Shown one piece after another: positions 40,618-49,527 of a DNA stretch of 64,000 nt; position 1 is the first letter of the stretch; each line of letters opens with the position of its first letter. The notes beneath the pieces were generated by a model, which searched no databases, was not told the origin of the DNA, and saw nothing but the letters and a program-made list of their open reading frames with translations. The stretch comes from Nocardia harenae NBRC 108248 (GTDB taxonomy: Bacteria; Actinomycetota; Actinomycetes; Mycobacteriales; Mycobacteriaceae), in contig NZ_BDBH01000009.1 of assembly GCF_001612885.1 (NCBI RefSeq), positions 1 to 64,000 on the forward strand, in the 5' to 3' direction. A program made the translations under genes and the position numbers.

Positions 40618-41564
40618 GCACCCCGGTGGCGGTGATCGGCCCCACCGCCACCGGCAAGTCCGAGCTCGGGCTGGTGCTGGCCGAGCGGCTCGGCGGCGAG
40701 ATCGTGAATATCGACGCCATGCAGCTGTATCGGGGGATGGACATCGGGACGGCCAAGGTGCCGCCCGCCGAGCGCCGCGGCATCCCGCATCACCAGCTCG
40801 ACGTCCTCGAGGTCACCGCCACCGCCACCGTCGCCGCCTACCAGGCCGCGGCCGCCGCCGATGTCGAGGCGATCCTGGCGCGCGGGCGCACTCCGGTGAT
40901 CGTCGGCGGCTCCATGATGTACGTGCAGGCGCTGCTCGACCAGTGGGCGTTTCCGGCCACCGACCCGGAGGTGCGGGCCAGGTGGGAGGGGGTGCTGGCG
41001 GAGCGGGGGCTCGCCGCCGTGCACGCGGCGCTGCGCGCGGCCGACCCGGCGGCGGCCGAGACCATCCTCCCCACCGACGGCAGGCGCATGGTGCGCGCAC
41101 TGGAGGTGGTGGAGCTCACCGGGCGCCCGTTCGCGGCATCGGCGCCGGTGATCGGCGCCCCGCGCTGGAACACGCTGCTGCTCGGGGTGGACCGGGCGAC
41201 CGCCGAGCTGGACGCCAGGATCGAGCGGCGCACCGCGCACATGTTCGAGGCGGGGCTGGTGGACGAGGTGCGCGGGCTGCTCGGGCGCGGGCTGCGAGAC
41301 GGGGTGACGGCGCGCAGGGCCATCGGATACGCACAAGTCCTCGCCCACCTCGACGACGAATACGACCTGAACCACGCGGTCGAGCGCACGCTGATCGGTA
41401 CCAGGCGGTATGTGCGCAGGCAGCGCTCGTGGTTCCGCCGCGACCCACGGGTGCGCTGGCTGGACGGCGCCGACCCGGCGCTGGCCGCGGCCGCCCTCGC
41501 CGCGGTGGCCGCGCACGCGGCGGGCGAACCGGCAGGCACGGGAAAGGAACCCTCAGCGCAGTGA
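40614..41564 (+). CDS. miaA: tRNA dimethylallyltransferase
   Basis: A 316-residue enzyme that adds the isopentenyl group to A37 of tRNAs reading UNN codons; MiaB then methylthiolates it. The P-loop GPTATGKS lies at residue 9, followed by IVNIDAMQLYRGMDIGTAK, TPVIVGGSMMYVQALL and RRYVRRQRSWFRRD near 265. The GTG start overlaps the preceding stop (GTGA), and its TGA overlaps the next GTG, so three genes are coupled. Confidence 0.95.
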   Translation: MSTPVAVIGPTATGKSELGLVLAERLGGEIVNIDAMQLYRGMDIGTAKVPPAERRGIPHHQLDVLEVTATATVAAYQAAAAADVEAILARGRTPVIVGGSMMYVQALLDQWAFPATDPEVRARWEGVLAERGLAAVHAALRAADPAAAETILPTDGRRMVRALEVVELTGRPFAASAPVIGAPRWNTLLLGVDRATAELDARIERRTAHMFEAGLVDEVRGLLGRGLRDGVTARRAIGYAQVLAHLDDEYDLNHAVERTLIGTRRYVRRQRSWFRRDPRVRWLDGADPALAAAALAAVAAHAAGEPAGTGKEPSAQ

Positions 41565-42349
41565 GCCGATCAGCGCGGCCGCGCACGGCCTCGGTCCAGG
41601 TGTGGCAGGGGTATCTGACGAATCGCGGCAAGCGGCTGCGCGACGGGCGCTTCCTGGTGCACGGCGTCAAACCGATCACCCGCGCCCTCGCCTGCGACTG
41701 GCCGCTGGAGACGCTGCTCTACCGGCTCGGCGGGCCCGAGCTCTCCGGGTGGGCGCGCGAGGTGCTCGACACCAGCCGGGTGCCGCGGGTCGGGCTGGTG
41801 CCCGAGCTCATGGCCGAGCTCGGCGACGGCGTGCCCGAGCTGGTCGCGGTCGCCGTCGCCCGCCCCGGCGAGCTCGACGACTTCGCCCCCGGCGTGCCCG
41901 GCGGCGTGCCGCCGGTGGTGCTGGTCGCCGACCGCCCCGACTCACCCGACGTGCTCGGCGCGCTCATCCGCACCGCCGAAGCCTTCGGCGCCGCCGGTGT
42001 GGTGATCACCGGCCCCGGCGCCGACCACCACGACCCCCGCACCGTCCGAGCCTCCACCGGCTCACTCTTCGCGGTCCCGGTCTTCCGCGCCGGCGGCGCC
42101 CCCCAGGTGCTCGCCTTCGCCGAGCGCCAGCGCAGGCGCGGCATCCCCACCCGCCTGGTGCTCCCCGGCGCACACGGAACACCGGTCGACACCCACGAGT
42201 TCGATCAGGCCACGGTCGTCATCGTCGGCGACGAGCGCGGCCCCTGGCCCACCGCCGCCCCCCTCGCCATCCCCGGCGCCGCCGACACCCTCGGCGCCGC
42301 CGCCACCGCCACCATCACCCTGTACGAAATAGCCAGACAGCAACAGTAG
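41561..42349 (+). CDS. SpoU/TrmH-like RNA methyltransferase with altered motifs
   Basis: A 262-residue SPOUT-fold protein. The N-terminal substrate domain is about 100 residues. Motif 1 is DSPDVLGALIRTAEAFGAAG with its Arg. Motif 2 reads VGDERGPWP where the family has GNE, and motif 3 ends TLGAAATATITLYE instead of the usual SLNVSxAxxxxLYE, so SAM binding or catalysis may be altered. The GTG start overlaps the miaA stop, with GGAAAGGAA upstream. It probably modifies the ribose of a tRNA or rRNA, or binds RNA without modifying it. Confidence 0.75.
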   Translation: MSRSARPRTASVQVWQGYLTNRGKRLRDGRFLVHGVKPITRALACDWPLETLLYRLGGPELSGWAREVLDTSRVPRVGLVPELMAELGDGVPELVAVAVARPGELDDFAPGVPGGVPPVVLVADRPDSPDVLGALIRTAEAFGAAGVVITGPGADHHDPRTVRASTGSLFAVPVFRAGGAPQVLAFAERQRRRGIPTRLVLPGAHGTPVDTHEFDQATVVIVGDERGPWPTAAPLAIPGAADTLGAAATATITLYEIARQQQ

Positions 42350-42395
42350 GACTACCGTCCGTACAACAGGCCATGACCACATGGCCACCCCCATC

Positions 42396-42493
42396 GGGTT
42401 CGCGGCCCGTCCCGCGATCGGGCGTCCGAAGCGATGCGGCGCAGCCGCCAGTCTCGGACGCCCGATCGCGGGACCCCCGTGGGCCGCGAACCC
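42396..42493 (+). repeat. Large imperfect hairpin element upstream of dapF
   Basis: Two nested perfect inverted repeats form a stem of about 37 bp. The outer arms are 42396-42408 and 42481-42493 (13 bp). The inner arms are 42411-42429 and 42454-42472 (19 bp). A small GCGGC/GCCGC stem lies in the loop (42436-42448). The only irregularity is a 2-nt versus 8-nt bulge. There is no T-run. It may be a terminator for the upstream operon, an RNA control element in the dapF leader, or a palindromic mobile element. Confidence 0.8.
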
Positions 42494-42531
42494 CGTCCGC
42501 GCCAGCGGACAGACAACACAGGAGCCAGAGG

Positions 42532-43428
42532 TTGGATGCGGTCGAGTTCAGCAAGGGGCACGGCACCGAGAACGACTTCGTCGTGCTTCCGGACCCCGAG
42601 GCGGCGCTCGACCTGAGCGCCTCCAAGGTCGCCGCGCTGTGTGATCGGCGCGCGGGGATCGGGGCCGACGGGGTGCTTCGGGTCGCCAAGGCCGGGAAAC
42701 TGCTGGACGCGGGGGTGCTGGCGGCACTGCCCGATGGCGTCGCCGCGGACGACTGGTTCATGGACTACCGCAATGCCGACGGCTCGATCGCGGAGATGTG
42801 CGGCAACGGCGTGCGGGTGTTCGCGCACTACCTGGCCGCGGCGGGCTGGGAGCCGCGCACCGACTACGTGGTGGGCAGCAGGGCGGGCGCCAAGCCGGTC
42901 ACCGTGCACAGCGGCGACCCGGTGCACGGCGAGGTCACCGTGGCGATGGGGCCGGTCCGCGAGCTCGGCCCGTCCACCGCCTCGCTGGCGGGCTGGGCCT
43001 ACCCCGGCATCGGCATCGATGTCGGCAACCCGCACCTGGCCTGCGTCGCCGGCGACCTCTCCGGCGACGACCTGGCCAAACTCGACCTCACGGTGCCCCC
43101 CGGCTACGACCCCGATCTCTTCCCGCAGGGCGTGAACATCGAGTTCGTCACCCCGCTCCCGGCCGACGCGGAACCCGCCGTCGACATGCGGGTCTACGAG
43201 CGTGGCGTCGGCGAGACCCGCTCCTGCGGCACCGGCACCGTCGCGGCCGCCGCCGCGGTGCTGCACCGGGAGGGGTTCCGGATCGCCGAGGACGCGGGCG
43301 AGGTGCGGGTGCGGGTGCCGGGCGGCGCCGTCTCGGTCCGGCTCGCGGGTGGCCAGGCGTGGCTGCGCGGCCCGTCGGTGCTGCTCGCGCACGGGCGGCT
43401 CGCGGGCGAGTGGTGGCTGGCGCACTGA
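42532..43428 (+). CDS. dapF: Diaminopimelate epimerase
   Basis: A 298-residue epimerase converting LL- to meso-diaminopimelate for lysine and peptidoglycan. The start FSKGHGTENDFVVLPD is family-typical. The two catalytic cysteines lie in MCGNGVRVFA (near residue 88) and SCGTGTVAAAAA (near 232). The start is a TTG at 42532 with GGAG 7 nt upstream; no ATG or GTG gives a better N-terminus. The mRNA leader contains the large hairpin, 38 nt from the start. It works in the same pathway as dapA in this window. Confidence 0.93.
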   Translation: MDAVEFSKGHGTENDFVVLPDPEAALDLSASKVAALCDRRAGIGADGVLRVAKAGKLLDAGVLAALPDGVAADDWFMDYRNADGSIAEMCGNGVRVFAHYLAAAGWEPRTDYVVGSRAGAKPVTVHSGDPVHGEVTVAMGPVRELGPSTASLAGWAYPGIGIDVGNPHLACVAGDLSGDDLAKLDLTVPPGYDPDLFPQGVNIEFVTPLPADAEPAVDMRVYERGVGETRSCGTGTVAAAAAVLHREGFRIAEDAGEVRVRVPGGAVSVRLAGGQAWLRGPSVLLAHGRLAGEWWLAH

Positions 43429-43486
43429 CCCGCCCGGCGAATATCACGGTGCACCGTTCGCCGCACAGTGGCAGCATGGAGCCTGT

Positions 43487-45016
43487 ATGAAAAAATCTGA
43501 CAGGTTCCCGCTCCCGGTGACGTTCGAGGACGCCTTCGACATCGAGCCCGCCGCCACCGAGGACGACACGCTCACCCGGCACGCCGAGCGCATGGCCCGC
43601 TCCGGCTGGTCCGCCGACCCGACCGTCGGCGAGCTGCAGCTCGACGAGCGCAGCTCGCTGCGCCGTGTCGCCGGGCTCTCCACCGAGCTCACCGACATCA
43701 CCGAGGTCGAGTACCGGCAGCTGCGCCTGGAGCGCGTCGTGCTGGTCGGGGTCTGGACCGAGGGCACCGCCGCGGCCGCCGACGCCTCCATGGCCGAGCT
43801 GGCCGCGCTCGCCGAGACCGCGGGCTCGCAGGTGCTGGAGGCGCTGATCCAGCGCCGCGACCGCCCCGACCCGGCCACCTACATCGGCTCCGGCAAGGCC
43901 GAGGAGTTGCGCGCGGTGGTGCTGGAGACCGGCGCCGACACCGTCATCTGCGACGGCGAGCTGACCCCCGCGCAGCTGACCGCGCTGGAGAAGGTGGCCA
44001 AGGTGAAGGTGGTCGACCGGACCGCGCTGATCCTGGACATCTTCGCCCAGCACGCCACCTCCAGGGAGGGCAAGGCGCAGGTCACGCTGGCGCAGATGGA
44101 GTACATGCTGCCGCGGCTGCGCGGCTGGGGCGAGTCCATGTCGAGGCAGGCGGGCGGCCGGGCGGGCAGCAACGGCGGTGTCGGCCTGCGCGGTCCTGGT
44201 GAGACCAAGATCGAGACCGACCGCCGCCGGATCCGTGAGCGGATGGCCAAGCTGCGCAGGCAGATCCGCGAGATGAAGACGGCGCGCGACACCATGCGCG
44301 CCCGCCGGGTGAACGGCGGGGTGCCCGCCGTCGCCATCGTCGGGTACACCAACGCGGGCAAGTCCAGCCTGATGAACGCGCTCACCGACGCCGGAATCCT
44401 GGTGCAGGACGCGCTCTTCGCCACCCTGGATCCCACCACGCGGCGGGCCGCGCTGGACGACGGCCGCGAGATCGTGGTCACCGACACCGTCGGCTTCGTC
44501 CGGCACCTGCCGACCCAGCTGGTCGAGGCGTTCCGCTCCACGCTGGAGGAGGTCACCGCCGCCGACCTGCTGCTGCATGTGGTGGACGGCTCGGACCCGC
44601 TGCCCGCCGGGCAGATCGAGGCGGTGCGCGAGGTGATCACCGACGTGGTCAAGGATTCCGGGGTGCCGGCACCGCCGGAGCTGCTGGTGGTCAACAAGAT
44701 CGATGCGGTGGACGAGCTGGCCCTGGCCCGGCTGCGGGCCCAGCTGCCGGACGCCGTCTTCGTCTCCGCCGCGACCGGCGCCGGGGTGGCGGAGCTGCGC
44801 GAGCGGGTCGCCACCCTGCTCGGCGGGCTGGACGTGGACGTCACCGTGCTGCTGCCCTACACCAGGGGCGATCTGCTGGCCCGGGTGCACGCCGAGGGCC
44901 GGATCCTGGCCACCGAGCACGAGGAGGGCGGTACCCGGGTGCGGGCCAGGGTGCCGCACGCGCTCGCCGCCGCCTTGACCCCGTTCGCCGGATCCGCGCC
45001 GGAACAGCGCGGGTGA
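43487..45016 (+). CDS. hflX: Ribosome-associated GTPase HflX
   Basis: A 509-residue GTPase that splits stalled ribosomes. The N-terminal ATP-binding domain has TYIGSGKAEELRAVVLETGAD and the linker GPGETKIETDRRRIRERMA. The G domain contains GYTNAGKSSLMNALT (G1, near residue 287), DTVGFVRHLP (G3) and NKID (G4). About 70 extra residues precede the core, as in other actinobacteria. ATG 43487 gives MKKSDRFPLPVTFEDAF. It follows dapF by 58 bp, as in mycobacteria. Confidence 0.93.
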   Translation: MKKSDRFPLPVTFEDAFDIEPAATEDDTLTRHAERMARSGWSADPTVGELQLDERSSLRRVAGLSTELTDITEVEYRQLRLERVVLVGVWTEGTAAAADASMAELAALAETAGSQVLEALIQRRDRPDPATYIGSGKAEELRAVVLETGADTVICDGELTPAQLTALEKVAKVKVVDRTALILDIFAQHATSREGKAQVTLAQMEYMLPRLRGWGESMSRQAGGRAGSNGGVGLRGPGETKIETDRRRIRERMAKLRRQIREMKTARDTMRARRVNGGVPAVAIVGYTNAGKSSLMNALTDAGILVQDALFATLDPTTRRAALDDGREIVVTDTVGFVRHLPTQLVEAFRSTLEEVTAADLLLHVVDGSDPLPAGQIEAVREVITDVVKDSGVPAPPELLVVNKIDAVDELALARLRAQLPDAVFVSAATGAGVAELRERVATLLGGLDVDVTVLLPYTRGDLLARVHAEGRILATEHEEGGTRVRARVPHALAAALTPFAGSAPEQRG

Positions 45017-45128
45017 CCCGCACTCCCGCTGCGGCGCAGCGGATTCGGGCGGTCCCGCTGGGGTAGCCGGGATGCTGCCGGTGTGATTAGGCTGAGTCTC
45101 GTCGCATCGCCCAGCAGGAGGACACCCC

Positions 45129-46031
45129 ATGTCGCAGCACCGTTCGGGCGGGGCAGCATCGGCGGCGCCGCGCTCCGGCGCCACCGCTTCCGGCAGGCTC
45201 ACCGACGGTGCGCCGCTCCGGGTTTCGCCGAGCGGTGTCGAGATGCGGCTGCTCGACGCGGTTCTCGCGCCGCTGCGGGCGTGGTCCAGCCCGCGCTTCT
45301 ACGGCCTGGAGAACATCCCCGCCGACGGCCCGGTGCTACTGGTCGGCAACCACAACCTGTTCGGCGGCATCGATGCCCCGCTGTTGCTGCCCGAGGTGCT
45401 GCGCCGCCGCGGCAGGCTCATCCGCGGGCTCGCGGAGAACGTGCTCATGGCGGTGCCCGGCGTGCGGCACGTGCTGCACCGCTTCGGCGTCGTCCGCGGC
45501 ACGCGGGCGAACTGCCTGGCGCTGCTCGCCAGGGGCGAGGCGGTGATCGTCTTCCCCGGCGGCAGCCGGGAGGCGGCCAAGCGGAAGAACGAGAAGTACA
45601 CGCTGCGATGGGACGGCCGCACCGGTTTCGCGCGGATGGCCATCGAGGCGGGGGCGCCGATCGTCCCGGTCGCCATGATCGGCATCGACGACGCCCTCGA
45701 CATCGTGCTCGACGCCGACCACCCGGTCATGCGCCCGGTGCGCTGGGCCGCGCGGGCGCTCGGGCTGCCCGCGGGGCTGATCCCCCCGGTGGTGCGCGGC
45801 ATCGGCCCCACCGTCGTGCCGCGCCCGGAGCGGTTCTACTTCGCCGCGGGCGCCCCCATCGACCCGGCGCCCTGGCGCGGTGCCGCGGATGTGACCGCCG
45901 CCGCCACCGAGCTCGCCGGGGTGGTGCGCAAGGGGCTGGAGGAAGAGCTGCGCTTCCTCTTCGCCGAGCGCGAGCGGGATTCCGGGCGCAGCCTCACCGG
46001 CCGGGTCAAGGGATTGCTCCGCCGCCGCTGA
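45129..46031 (+). CDS. Lysophospholipid acyltransferase-like protein
   Basis: A 300-residue protein of the plsC-like acyltransferase superfamily. The first motif reads LLVGNHNLFGGIDAPLLLPE near residue 77, a variant of the HX4D block like that of the DGAT/phytyl-ester-synthase branch. FPGGSREAAKRKNEKYTLRW and APIVPVAMIGIDD follow. It probably acylates a glycerolipid or another hydrophobic alcohol at the membrane. ATG 45129 has AGGAGGA upstream, and TAGGCT at 45088-45093 is a likely -10 hexamer. Confidence 0.8.
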   Translation: MSQHRSGGAASAAPRSGATASGRLTDGAPLRVSPSGVEMRLLDAVLAPLRAWSSPRFYGLENIPADGPVLLVGNHNLFGGIDAPLLLPEVLRRRGRLIRGLAENVLMAVPGVRHVLHRFGVVRGTRANCLALLARGEAVIVFPGGSREAAKRKNEKYTLRWDGRTGFARMAIEAGAPIVPVAMIGIDDALDIVLDADHPVMRPVRWAARALGLPAGLIPPVVRGIGPTVVPRPERFYFAAGAPIDPAPWRGAADVTAAATELAGVVRKGLEEELRFLFAERERDSGRSLTGRVKGLLRRR

Positions 46032-46247
46032 GCATACGAACCGCGCGGTATCGGGTGGTGCCGCCGGCTTCGCCGTTCCCGCCGCCGACGTTTGCCGGGA
46101 ATCGCGGATACGCCTCACTTCGGCCGATCGCGGGGCAGGTGACGGTATCGATTTCGGGTGGGAAGTGAACAGCGATTCTCGTTGCGGGTACCGTGTGAGG
46201 CAACGACCGCCGGGGTGGCCCGGCCGGTGCCGCACAAGGAGGTAGGC

Positions 46248-47393
46248 GTGGAGCGCACACTGTTCGAACCCGAGCACGATCTGTTCCGGGAGTCGTTCCG
46301 CAAGTTTCTCGATCAGCACGTCGCGCCGAACCACGCGAAGTGGGAGGAGCAGGGCATCGTCGACCGCGATGTCTGGCTGGAGGCGGGCAAGCAGGGCTTT
46401 CTCGGCATGGCGGTGCCGGAGGAGTACGGCGGCGGCGGGGTGAAGGACTTCCGGTACAACGCGGTGGTGACCGAGGAGGCCGTGCGCGGCCTGTACAGCG
46501 GCCTCGGCTTCGGGCTGCACAACGACGTCATCGCGCCGTACCTGCTGGAGCTGGCGAACGAGGAGCAGAAGCAGCGCTGGCTGCCGGGCTTCTGTTCCGG
46601 CGAGATCATCACCGCCATCGCCATGACCGAGCCGGGCACCGGCTCCGACCTGCAGGGCATCAAGACCAAGGCGGTCCGCGACGGTGACGACTGGATCCTG
46701 AACGGCGCCAAGACCTTCATCACCAACGGCATCAACGCCGACATCGTGATCGTGGTCGCGCAGACCGACCCGTCGAAGGGCGCGATGGGCTTCAGCCTGC
46801 TCGTGGTGGAGCGCGGCATGCCCGGGTTCGAGCGCGGCCGCAACCTGGACAAGATCGGGCTCAAGGCGCAGGACACCGCGGAGCTCAGCTTCACCGACGT
46901 CCGGGTGCCCGGCAAGAATCTGCTCGGCACCGAGGGCATGGGCTTCATCCACCTCATGCAGAACCTGCCGCAGGAGCGGCTCTCCATCGCCGTGATGGCC
47001 GCGGGCGCCATGGAGGCCTGCCTGGAGATGACGATCCAGTACGTGCGCGACCGCAAGGCGTTCGGCAAGCCGATCGGCGCCCTGCAGAACACCCGCTTCG
47101 TGCTGGCCGAGCTGGCCACCAAGACCACCGCGGTACGCGTCCTGGTCGACCGCTTCGTCCAGGACCTCAACGAGGGCAAGCTCTCCGCCGAGGACGCCGC
47201 GATGGCCAAGTGGTGGAGCACCGAGGAGCAGCTCGACCTGATCAACCGCTGCCTACAGCTGCACGGCGGCTACGGCTACATGAAGGAGTACCCGATCGCC
47301 CGCGCCTACCTGGACGCGCGCATCCAGACGATCTACGGCGGCACCACCGAGATCATGAAGGAGATCATCGGGCGGTCGCTCAAGCTGTCCTGA
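46248..47393 (+). CDS. Acyl-CoA dehydrogenase (FadE20-like)
   Basis: A 381-residue FAD enzyme that introduces the 2,3-double bond in acyl-CoAs. The signatures are AIAMTEPGTGSDLQGIKTKA near residue 122, RKAFGKPIGALQNTRF near 268 and LQLHGGYGYMKEYPIAR near 338; the catalytic Glu is probably in IYGGTTEIMKEIIGRS. Position next to hflX matches Rv2724c (fadE20). GTG 46248 has a perfect AAGGAGGT upstream. A CGTTGC/GCAACG inverted repeat at 46180-46205 may be a regulator site. Confidence 0.92.
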   Translation: MERTLFEPEHDLFRESFRKFLDQHVAPNHAKWEEQGIVDRDVWLEAGKQGFLGMAVPEEYGGGGVKDFRYNAVVTEEAVRGLYSGLGFGLHNDVIAPYLLELANEEQKQRWLPGFCSGEIITAIAMTEPGTGSDLQGIKTKAVRDGDDWILNGAKTFITNGINADIVIVVAQTDPSKGAMGFSLLVVERGMPGFERGRNLDKIGLKAQDTAELSFTDVRVPGKNLLGTEGMGFIHLMQNLPQERLSIAVMAAGAMEACLEMTIQYVRDRKAFGKPIGALQNTRFVLAELATKTTAVRVLVDRFVQDLNEGKLSAEDAAMAKWWSTEEQLDLINRCLQLHGGYGYMKEYPIARAYLDARIQTIYGGTTEIMKEIIGRSLKLS

Positions 47394-47407
47394 TCGCCTC
47401 CGCGTTG

Positions 47408-47431
47408 GCCCTCGTCCGCCGAGACGGGGGC
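47408..47431 (+). terminator. Hairpin after the acyl-CoA dehydrogenase gene
   Basis: A 9-bp stem with one G-U pair (47408-47416 with 47423-47431) is followed by TTTCGCGTT. It lies 15 bp after the stop codon. Confidence 0.5.
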
Positions 47432-47632
47432 TTTCGCGTTCAACCGCCGAAGTACCGGCGAGCGGCAGCCACCGGTCGGCGGTCGGGTGCGCGCTGACCG
47501 GCAGGCGCGCGGCGGCTGCCCGGCCGGGAAAGGCATCGCGGTGCGGTGCGGACCCACCACCCCCGGACGCCGCCGGGCCGCGCGGGGACCGGGTCGTCGG
47601 ACCGGCCGGTTTCGGGCAGGATCGGTACCACC

Positions 47633-48355
47633 ATGACCGAGCAGCTTTCGCCCCCGAGCCGCCGCCGCGCCGCCGCCCGGCTCGGCGTTGTCGTCCTCGT
47701 CCTGGCGCTGCTCTTCTACCTGGTCGCGGTGCGGCGGGTGATCGATATCGAGCAGGTGCGCGAGCTGATCCGGGCCTCGGGGCCGCTGGCGCCGCTGGTC
47801 TTCGTGCCGGTCTCGGCGCTGCTCGCGGCGATCTTCGTGCCGGGGACGCTGCTCGCCGCCACCAGCGGGCTGCTCTTCGGGCCGTTGGTCGGCACGGTGG
47901 TCTCGCTCTGCTCCGCCGTCGGCACCGCCGTGATCACCAGCCTGCTCGGCCGCCGGGCGGGGCGGGCCGGTGCGCGCGAGCTGATCGGGGCCGAGCGGTC
48001 GGACCGGATCGACGCGCAGATCGCGCGCGGCGGGCTGTGGGCGGTGGTCGGGCAGCGCTTCGTCCCCGGCATCTCCGATGCCATGGCCTCGTACGTGTTC
48101 GGCGCCCTCGGCGTCCCGCTCTGGCAGATGGTGGCCGGGTCGTTCATCGGGTCGGCGCCGCGCGCCTTCGTCTACACCGCGCTCGGCGCCTCGATCGGCG
48201 AGTTCTCGGCGCCGCTCGCCTACACCGCCATCGGGGTGTGGTGCGTCACCGGCGTGCTCGGCGCGTACGCCGCGCACCGCGGGTACCGGCTGTGGCGGCG
48301 GCGGCCACGGCCGGAGCCCGCCGCCGAGCCGCCCCGTGCCAAGCTGAACCCATGA
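47633..48355 (+). CDS. TVP38/TMEM64 (DedA-superfamily, VTT domain) membrane protein
   Basis: A 240-residue protein with about five or six hydrophobic helices. The VTT-domain segments are IFVPGTLLAATSGLLFGPLVG near residue 77 (quoted in part) and VGQRFVPGISDAMASYVFGA near 140. The family is linked to lipid scrambling or transport across membranes. The N-terminus is basic (SRRRAAARL) and the C-terminus Arg/Pro-rich. ATG 47633 has no strong ribosome-binding site. Its TGA overlaps the next ATG. Confidence 0.8.
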   Translation: MTEQLSPPSRRRAAARLGVVVLVLALLFYLVAVRRVIDIEQVRELIRASGPLAPLVFVPVSALLAAIFVPGTLLAATSGLLFGPLVGTVVSLCSAVGTAVITSLLGRRAGRAGARELIGAERSDRIDAQIARGGLWAVVGQRFVPGISDAMASYVFGALGVPLWQMVAGSFIGSAPRAFVYTALGASIGEFSAPLAYTAIGVWCVTGVLGAYAAHRGYRLWRRRPRPEPAAEPPRAKLNP

Positions 48356-48816
48356 CCGACGAACGTTTCGAGGTGCGGCGGCAGGTCGCCGCCGCACCCG
48401 GGCAGATCTTCGCCCTGCTCTGCTCCCCGGACGGCCACGTGGCCATCGACAGCTCCGGCATGCTGCAATCCGCGGAGGGCGAGCCGGTGCGCGCCGTGGG
48501 CGACCGCTTCGTGGTGCACATGGACCGGGAATCGCTGAACGACTACCCGTTGGGCAAGTACGACGTCACGGTGATCATCACCGAGTTCGAGCCGGACGCG
48601 CACATCGAGTGGACGATCTCCGGCCAGATCCAGCCACCGATCGAGCACCGCTACGGCTACCGGCTGGAGCCGAGCGAGATCGGCACCCTGGTCACCTCGT
48701 ACTACGACTGGAGCAATATCGCGGAGAAGTACCGGGAGCGCGGCATCTTCCCGGTGATCCCGGAGTCCGCGCTACGCGCCACCCTCGGCATTCTGGCGCG
48801 CACCGTCGAGCACTAG
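48352..48816 (+). CDS. SRPBCC family protein
   Basis: A 154-residue START-like/polyketide cyclase-fold protein (MTDERFEVRRQVAAAPGQIF...). The WTISGQIQPPIEHRYGYRLE and GTLVTSYYDWSNI segments are typical of the family, which binds hydrophobic ligands in a deep cavity. No substrate can be assigned. It is coupled to the TVP38-like gene by an ATGA overlap. Its last 45 bp overlap the convergent EcsC-like gene. Confidence 0.75.
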   Translation: MTDERFEVRRQVAAAPGQIFALLCSPDGHVAIDSSGMLQSAEGEPVRAVGDRFVVHMDRESLNDYPLGKYDVTVIITEFEPDAHIEWTISGQIQPPIEHRYGYRLEPSEIGTLVTSYYDWSNIAEKYRERGIFPVIPESALRATLGILARTVEH

Positions 48817-49443
48817 CGCGGGGTCGCGCTGCGCCTGGCGCAGGTTGCGGATGACCTCGCGGGCCAGCGCGTTGTTGCCGACGCCGCCGATCACCGCGCC
48901 GATTCCCGCCGGGATCACCTTGCCGAAGGCCAGCGCGCCGCGCTTGACCAGGAACTGCACCACGAAGCGCTTCACCGGCCCCTCGGGCATCGTCGAGAGC
49001 ACCGGCAGCCGGTTGGCCAGCGCGGTGTCCCACTGCTTGGCCGAGCGGCCCGCGGTGCCGAGCGCCTTGGCGCCCGCGCCGCCCAGGATCACCGCCGAGA
49101 CCAGCGGCCCGCGCACGGTGCCGGTGGAGCGCTCCGACACCTCCTTGGCACCGACCACGAAGACCGTGGAGGCCTCCAGGAACAGCACCGTGTCGGCACC
49201 GGCGGCGGCCAGCCCGACCAGCGTGCCGACGCCGGGCACCGCCGCGCTCAGCCCGGCCGCGACGCCGCTGGCCGTCACCGTGATCAGGTAGTGCTTCTCC
49301 AGCCTGCGCACGAGCTCGTCCGGCGATTCCTCCGGGTGCCTGCCGCGCACGAAGCCGGCGTAGCGGAGGACCAGCGGCGTCTGCACCTCCGCCGCCCGGT
49401 CCAGCACCGTGACGACACCCTTGTCCAGGAACTTCTGCAGCAC
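48772..49443 (-). CDS. EcsC-like membrane-associated protein
   Basis: A 223-residue protein with hydrophobic stretches at about 60-105 and 180-200. The segment AAVPGVGTLVGLAAAGADTVLFLEA resembles the EcsC family core (quoted in part it is GVGTLVGLAAAGADTVLFLE). A charged N-terminal region with RRLEKHYLITVTASG precedes it. The function of the family is unclear. ATG 49443 fits the first helix. It lies alone on the minus strand, convergent with the SRPBCC gene. Confidence 0.5.
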   Translation of the reverse strand: MLQKFLDKGVVTVLDRAAEVQTPLVLRYAGFVRGRHPEESPDELVRRLEKHYLITVTASGVAAGLSAAVPGVGTLVGLAAAGADTVLFLEASTVFVVGAKEVSERSTGTVRGPLVSAVILGGAGAKALGTAGRSAKQWDTALANRLPVLSTMPEGPVKRFVVQFLVKRGALAFGKVIPAGIGAVIGGVGNNALAREVIRNLRQAQRDPALVLDGARQNAEGGA

Positions 49444-49527
49444 GCTGTTCGCCTCTCCCCGTTCGTTCGCCGGTCCGTCACCGGCGCGATCAGCGGGGGA
49501 ATACCCGGCGGCGCGCGCGATTCACGG

